A stretch of 8,840 nt of DNA from a bacterium. GTDB lineage: Bacteria; Chloroflexota; Dormibacteria; UBA8260; Bog-877. The stretch covers positions 1 to 8,840 of the forward strand of contig JAKAWF010000122.1 in the NCBI GenBank assembly GCA_021817025.1, read 5' to 3'. The notes beneath the pieces were generated by a model. It was not told the DNA's origin and searched no databases. It saw nothing but the letters and a program-made list of their open reading frames with translations. The translations under genes and the position numbers were made by a program. Below are positions 7,228 through 8,840 of this stretch, one piece after another (the first letter of the stretch is position 1; each line of letters opens with the position of its first letter).

Positions 7228-7378
7228 AGGGTCGAACGGATTGGGCGGCACCGTGGGCAGGGACGATCGCACCACCGCCCTGTCCGAATCTGTGTCTACG
7301 ATACTAAAGAAGGCAGCTTCCGACTCGATGGGGCCTTGACTCCTGGAGGCCAAAGGCCCAAGATATTGCGCCTAGGCC

Positions 7379-7390
7379 CGGTCATGACCG
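7379..7390. promoter_or_regulatory. Perfect 12-base palindrome, possible operator
   Basis: CGGTCATGACCG is perfectly self-complementary and lies centrally between the kgd and nrdJ starts, 69 bases before nrdJ. Flanking it, CCTAGGC occurs at 7371-7377 and again at 7412-7418, 41 bases apart. The first copy is part of the palindrome GCCTAGGC (7370-7377). Symmetry and position suggest binding by a dimeric regulator, but the sequence matches no operator I know. Confidence 0.3.
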
Positions 7391-7446
7391 CAACATGTGG
7401 TTCGGCAGCCACCTAGGCAACCTCACAGACCAGCACTCGTCCTGCC

Positions 7447-7452
7447 AGGAGG
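7447..7452 (+). promoter_or_regulatory. Ribosome binding site setting the GTG start of nrdJ
   Basis: AGGAGG is followed after 7 bases by GTG at 7460-7462. The next in-frame candidate, GTG at 7574, also has a purine run (GGGAGGGG) upstream. It would remove the GLRVER segment, which resembles the GLRIER segment of the Streptomyces enzyme, so the upstream start is preferred. Confidence 0.7.
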
Positions 7453-7459
7453 GAATCCC

Positions 7460-8840
7460 GTGGACCGTTCCGCCAGCGACCCCGAACCAGCCCCTACCGG
7501 ACTTTCAGGAGGCTCCCAAGGAGGAGCTGTCAACGGGCCGGCAGCGCCCGCGACCAAGCGGGAGGGGCTGCGGGTGGAGCGCCACTTCAGCGAGCCTGGG
7601 ATCCACCCATTCGACACCATCCAGTGGGAGCATCGCACCGCTGGCATCGCCAACGAGAAGGGCGAGGCGGTCTTCACCCAGGAGGACGTGGAGGTCCCCG
7701 CAGCCTGGTCCCAGCTGGCCACCAACGTGGTGGTGTCCAAGTACTTTCGGGGCCTCCAGGGAAGCCCCCAGCGCGAGCACAGTGTCCGGCAGCTGATCTC
7801 GCGGGTGGCCGACACCATCCGCGATTGGGGCCGCCTGGGCGGCTACTTCGCCTCCGACGAGGATCTTGAGACCTTCCATGCGGAACTCTGCGCCATCCTG
7901 GTGAACCAGGTCGCGGCCTTCAACAGCCCGGTCTGGTTCAATCTGGGAGCCGAGCCGAACCCTCAGGTGAGCGCCTGCTTCATCAACTCGGTCGACGACA
8001 CCATGGACGCGATCCTGACCCTCGCCAAAACCGAGGGCATGCTCTTCAAGTGGGGATCTGGCACCGGCACCAACCTCTCCACCATCCGCTCCTCGGTCGA
8101 GAACCTCGCCTCCGGGGGCACCGCCAGCGGGCCGGTCTCCTTCATGAAGGGGTTCGACGCCTTCGCGGGCGTGATCAAGTCGGGCGGGACCACCCGACGC
8201 GCCGCCAAGATGGTCATCCTCAACGCCGACCACCCTGACATCGTCGACTTCATCAACTGCAAGGTTCGCGAGGAACGCAAGGCCTGGGCGCTGATCGAGG
8301 CCGGCTACGACGGCTCCTTCACCGGCGAGGCCTACTCCTCCGTCTTCTTCCAGAACTCCAACAACTCGATCCGGGTCAGCGACGAGTTCATGCGCGCCTT
8401 CCTCGAGGACAAGGAGTGGCGGACCTATGCGGTGACCGACAGGACTCGGGTGATTGGGACCTATCGGGCCCGCGATCTGATGCGCCAGATAACCGAGGCG
8501 GCTTGGGCCTGTGGTGATCCCGGACTGCAGTTCGATACCACCATCAACGAATGGCACACGTCGCCCAACTCGGGGCGGATCAACGCCAGCAATCCATGCT
8601 CGGAGTTTCTCTACCTGGACGACACCGCCTGCAATCTCTCCAGCATCAACTTGATGAAATTCCTGGCTGCTGATGGCAGCTTCGATGTCGAGGGCTTCCG
8701 CCACACCAGCCAGATCATGCTGACCGCGATGGAGATCCTGGTGGGCTTCGCCAGCTACCCGACCGAGAAGATCACCGTCAACAGCCACAAGTTCCGCCCG
8801 CTGGGGCTGGGTTACGCCAACCTGGGGGCGGTGCTGATGG
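7460..8840 (+). CDS. nrdJ: Class II (coenzyme B12-dependent) ribonucleotide reductase, N-terminal part (3' end beyond window)
   Basis: Cytosolic enzyme that reduces ribonucleotides to deoxyribonucleotides using a radical from adenosylcobalamin, so it needs no oxygen and no separate radical subunit. The window holds 460 residues, about half of the roughly 960 residues I recall for Streptomyces NrdJ. A low-complexity leader of about 37 residues (Ser, Pro, Gly, Ala) is followed by GLRVERHFSEPGIHPFDTIQ, the usual start of the conserved domain. The stretch EDVEVPAAWSQLATNVVVSKYFRG is typical of NrdJ. FNSPVWFN and SACFINSVDD give C173, the first redox cysteine. FKWGSGTGTNLS and SGGTTRRAAKMVIL follow. 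NPCSEF gives the radical triad N378, C380 and E382, followed by TACNLSSINLMKFL. No ATP-cone domain precedes the barrel, so activity control by ATP/dATP at such a cone is not expected from this part. The C-terminal cysteine pair and any zinc domain lie outside the window. The gene is divergent from kgd. Confidence 0.93.
   Translation, partial: MDRSASDPEPAPTGLSGGSQGGAVNGPAAPATKREGLRVERHFSEPGIHPFDTIQWEHRTAGIANEKGEAVFTQEDVEVPAAWSQLATNVVVSKYFRGLQGSPQREHSVRQLISRVADTIRDWGRLGGYFASDEDLETFHAELCAILVNQVAAFNSPVWFNLGAEPNPQVSACFINSVDDTMDAILTLAKTEGMLFKWGSGTGTNLSTIRSSVENLASGGTASGPVSFMKGFDAFAGVIKSGGTTRRAAKMVILNADHPDIVDFINCKVREERKAWALIEAGYDGSFTGEAYSSVFFQNSNNSIRVSDEFMRAFLEDKEWRTYAVTDRTRVIGTYRARDLMRQITEAAWACGDPGLQFDTTINEWHTSPNSGRINASNPCSEFLYLDDTACNLSSINLMKFLAADGSFDVEGFRHTSQIMLTAMEILVGFASYPTEKITVNSHKFRPLGLGYANLGAVLM

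Larger units (their letters stand above)
7219..7459. promoter_or_regulatory. Divergent promoter region of kgd and nrdJ
   Basis: This 241-base region lies between two divergent genes and must hold both promoters and any operators. It is less GC-rich than its surroundings around 7295-7325 and 7357-7368. On the minus strand TAGTAT (7301-7306) and on the plus strand TACGAT (7297-7302) each match the TANNNT frame of a -10 box, but neither has a convincing -35 partner at 16-18 bases. I found no NrdR box and no cobalamin riboswitch by eye. The region also holds the in-frame 45-codon extension of kgd (7219-7353), which I regard as leader rather than coding sequence. Confidence 0.45.

Noticed and set aside
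7219..7459. NrdR box or cobalamin riboswitch ahead of nrdJ
   Set aside because: Both would make sense for a B12-dependent ribonucleotide reductase. I found no 16-base NrdR-like palindrome and no recognisable B12-box, and the 5' leader is short.
7505..8788. 427-codon minus-strand open frame opposite nrdJ
   Set aside because: Antisense to clear NrdJ coding sequence with active-site motifs. It is a compositional shadow.

Overview
The window is high-GC DNA (about two thirds G+C by eye). It holds five protein-coding genes, two of them cut by the window edges, and uses GTG and TTG starts behind strong purine-rich ribosome sites. The kgd-type fused E2-E1 2-oxoglutarate dehydrogenase and a coenzyme-B12 ribonucleotide reductase resembling the Streptomyces protein point to an actinobacterium or a related high-GC lineage. 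The sequence does not settle the phylum. I see no mobile elements, CRISPR arrays, tRNA or rRNA.

Layout, left to right. (1) Positions 1-1007, minus strand: L-threonine 3-dehydrogenase (tdh), missing only its last few codons. (2) A 350-base divergent gap with no convincing gene. (3) Positions 1358-1588, plus strand: a 76-residue stand-alone Lrp/AsnC ligand-binding (RAM) domain with no DNA-binding part. (4) A strong hairpin at 1606-1631 lies where this gene and the next converge. (5) Positions 1631-3001, minus strand: dihydrolipoyl dehydrogenase (lpd, E3). (6) Positions 3001-7218, minus strand: a 1405-residue fusion with two lipoyl domains, an E3-binding domain, an E2 acyltransferase core and a complete E1 2-oxoglutarate dehydrogenase. 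Its stop overlaps the lpd start by one base. (7) A 241-base divergent promoter region. (8) Positions 7460-8840, plus strand: the first 460 residues of a class II, B12-dependent ribonucleotide reductase (nrdJ).

How the genes fit together. The two overlapping genes appear to encode an entire 2-oxoglutarate dehydrogenase complex in two polypeptides. One carries E1, E2, the swinging arms and the E3-binding domain, and the other is E3. This is the most interesting part of the window. The well-studied actinobacterial KGD/OdhA proteins share the E2-E1 fusion but lack lipoyl and E3-binding domains and borrow these from a separate E2 protein. The divergent tdh and RAM-domain pair recalls the known control of threonine catabolism by Lrp in E. 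coli, but a link here is inference. The rest looks like ordinary core metabolism.
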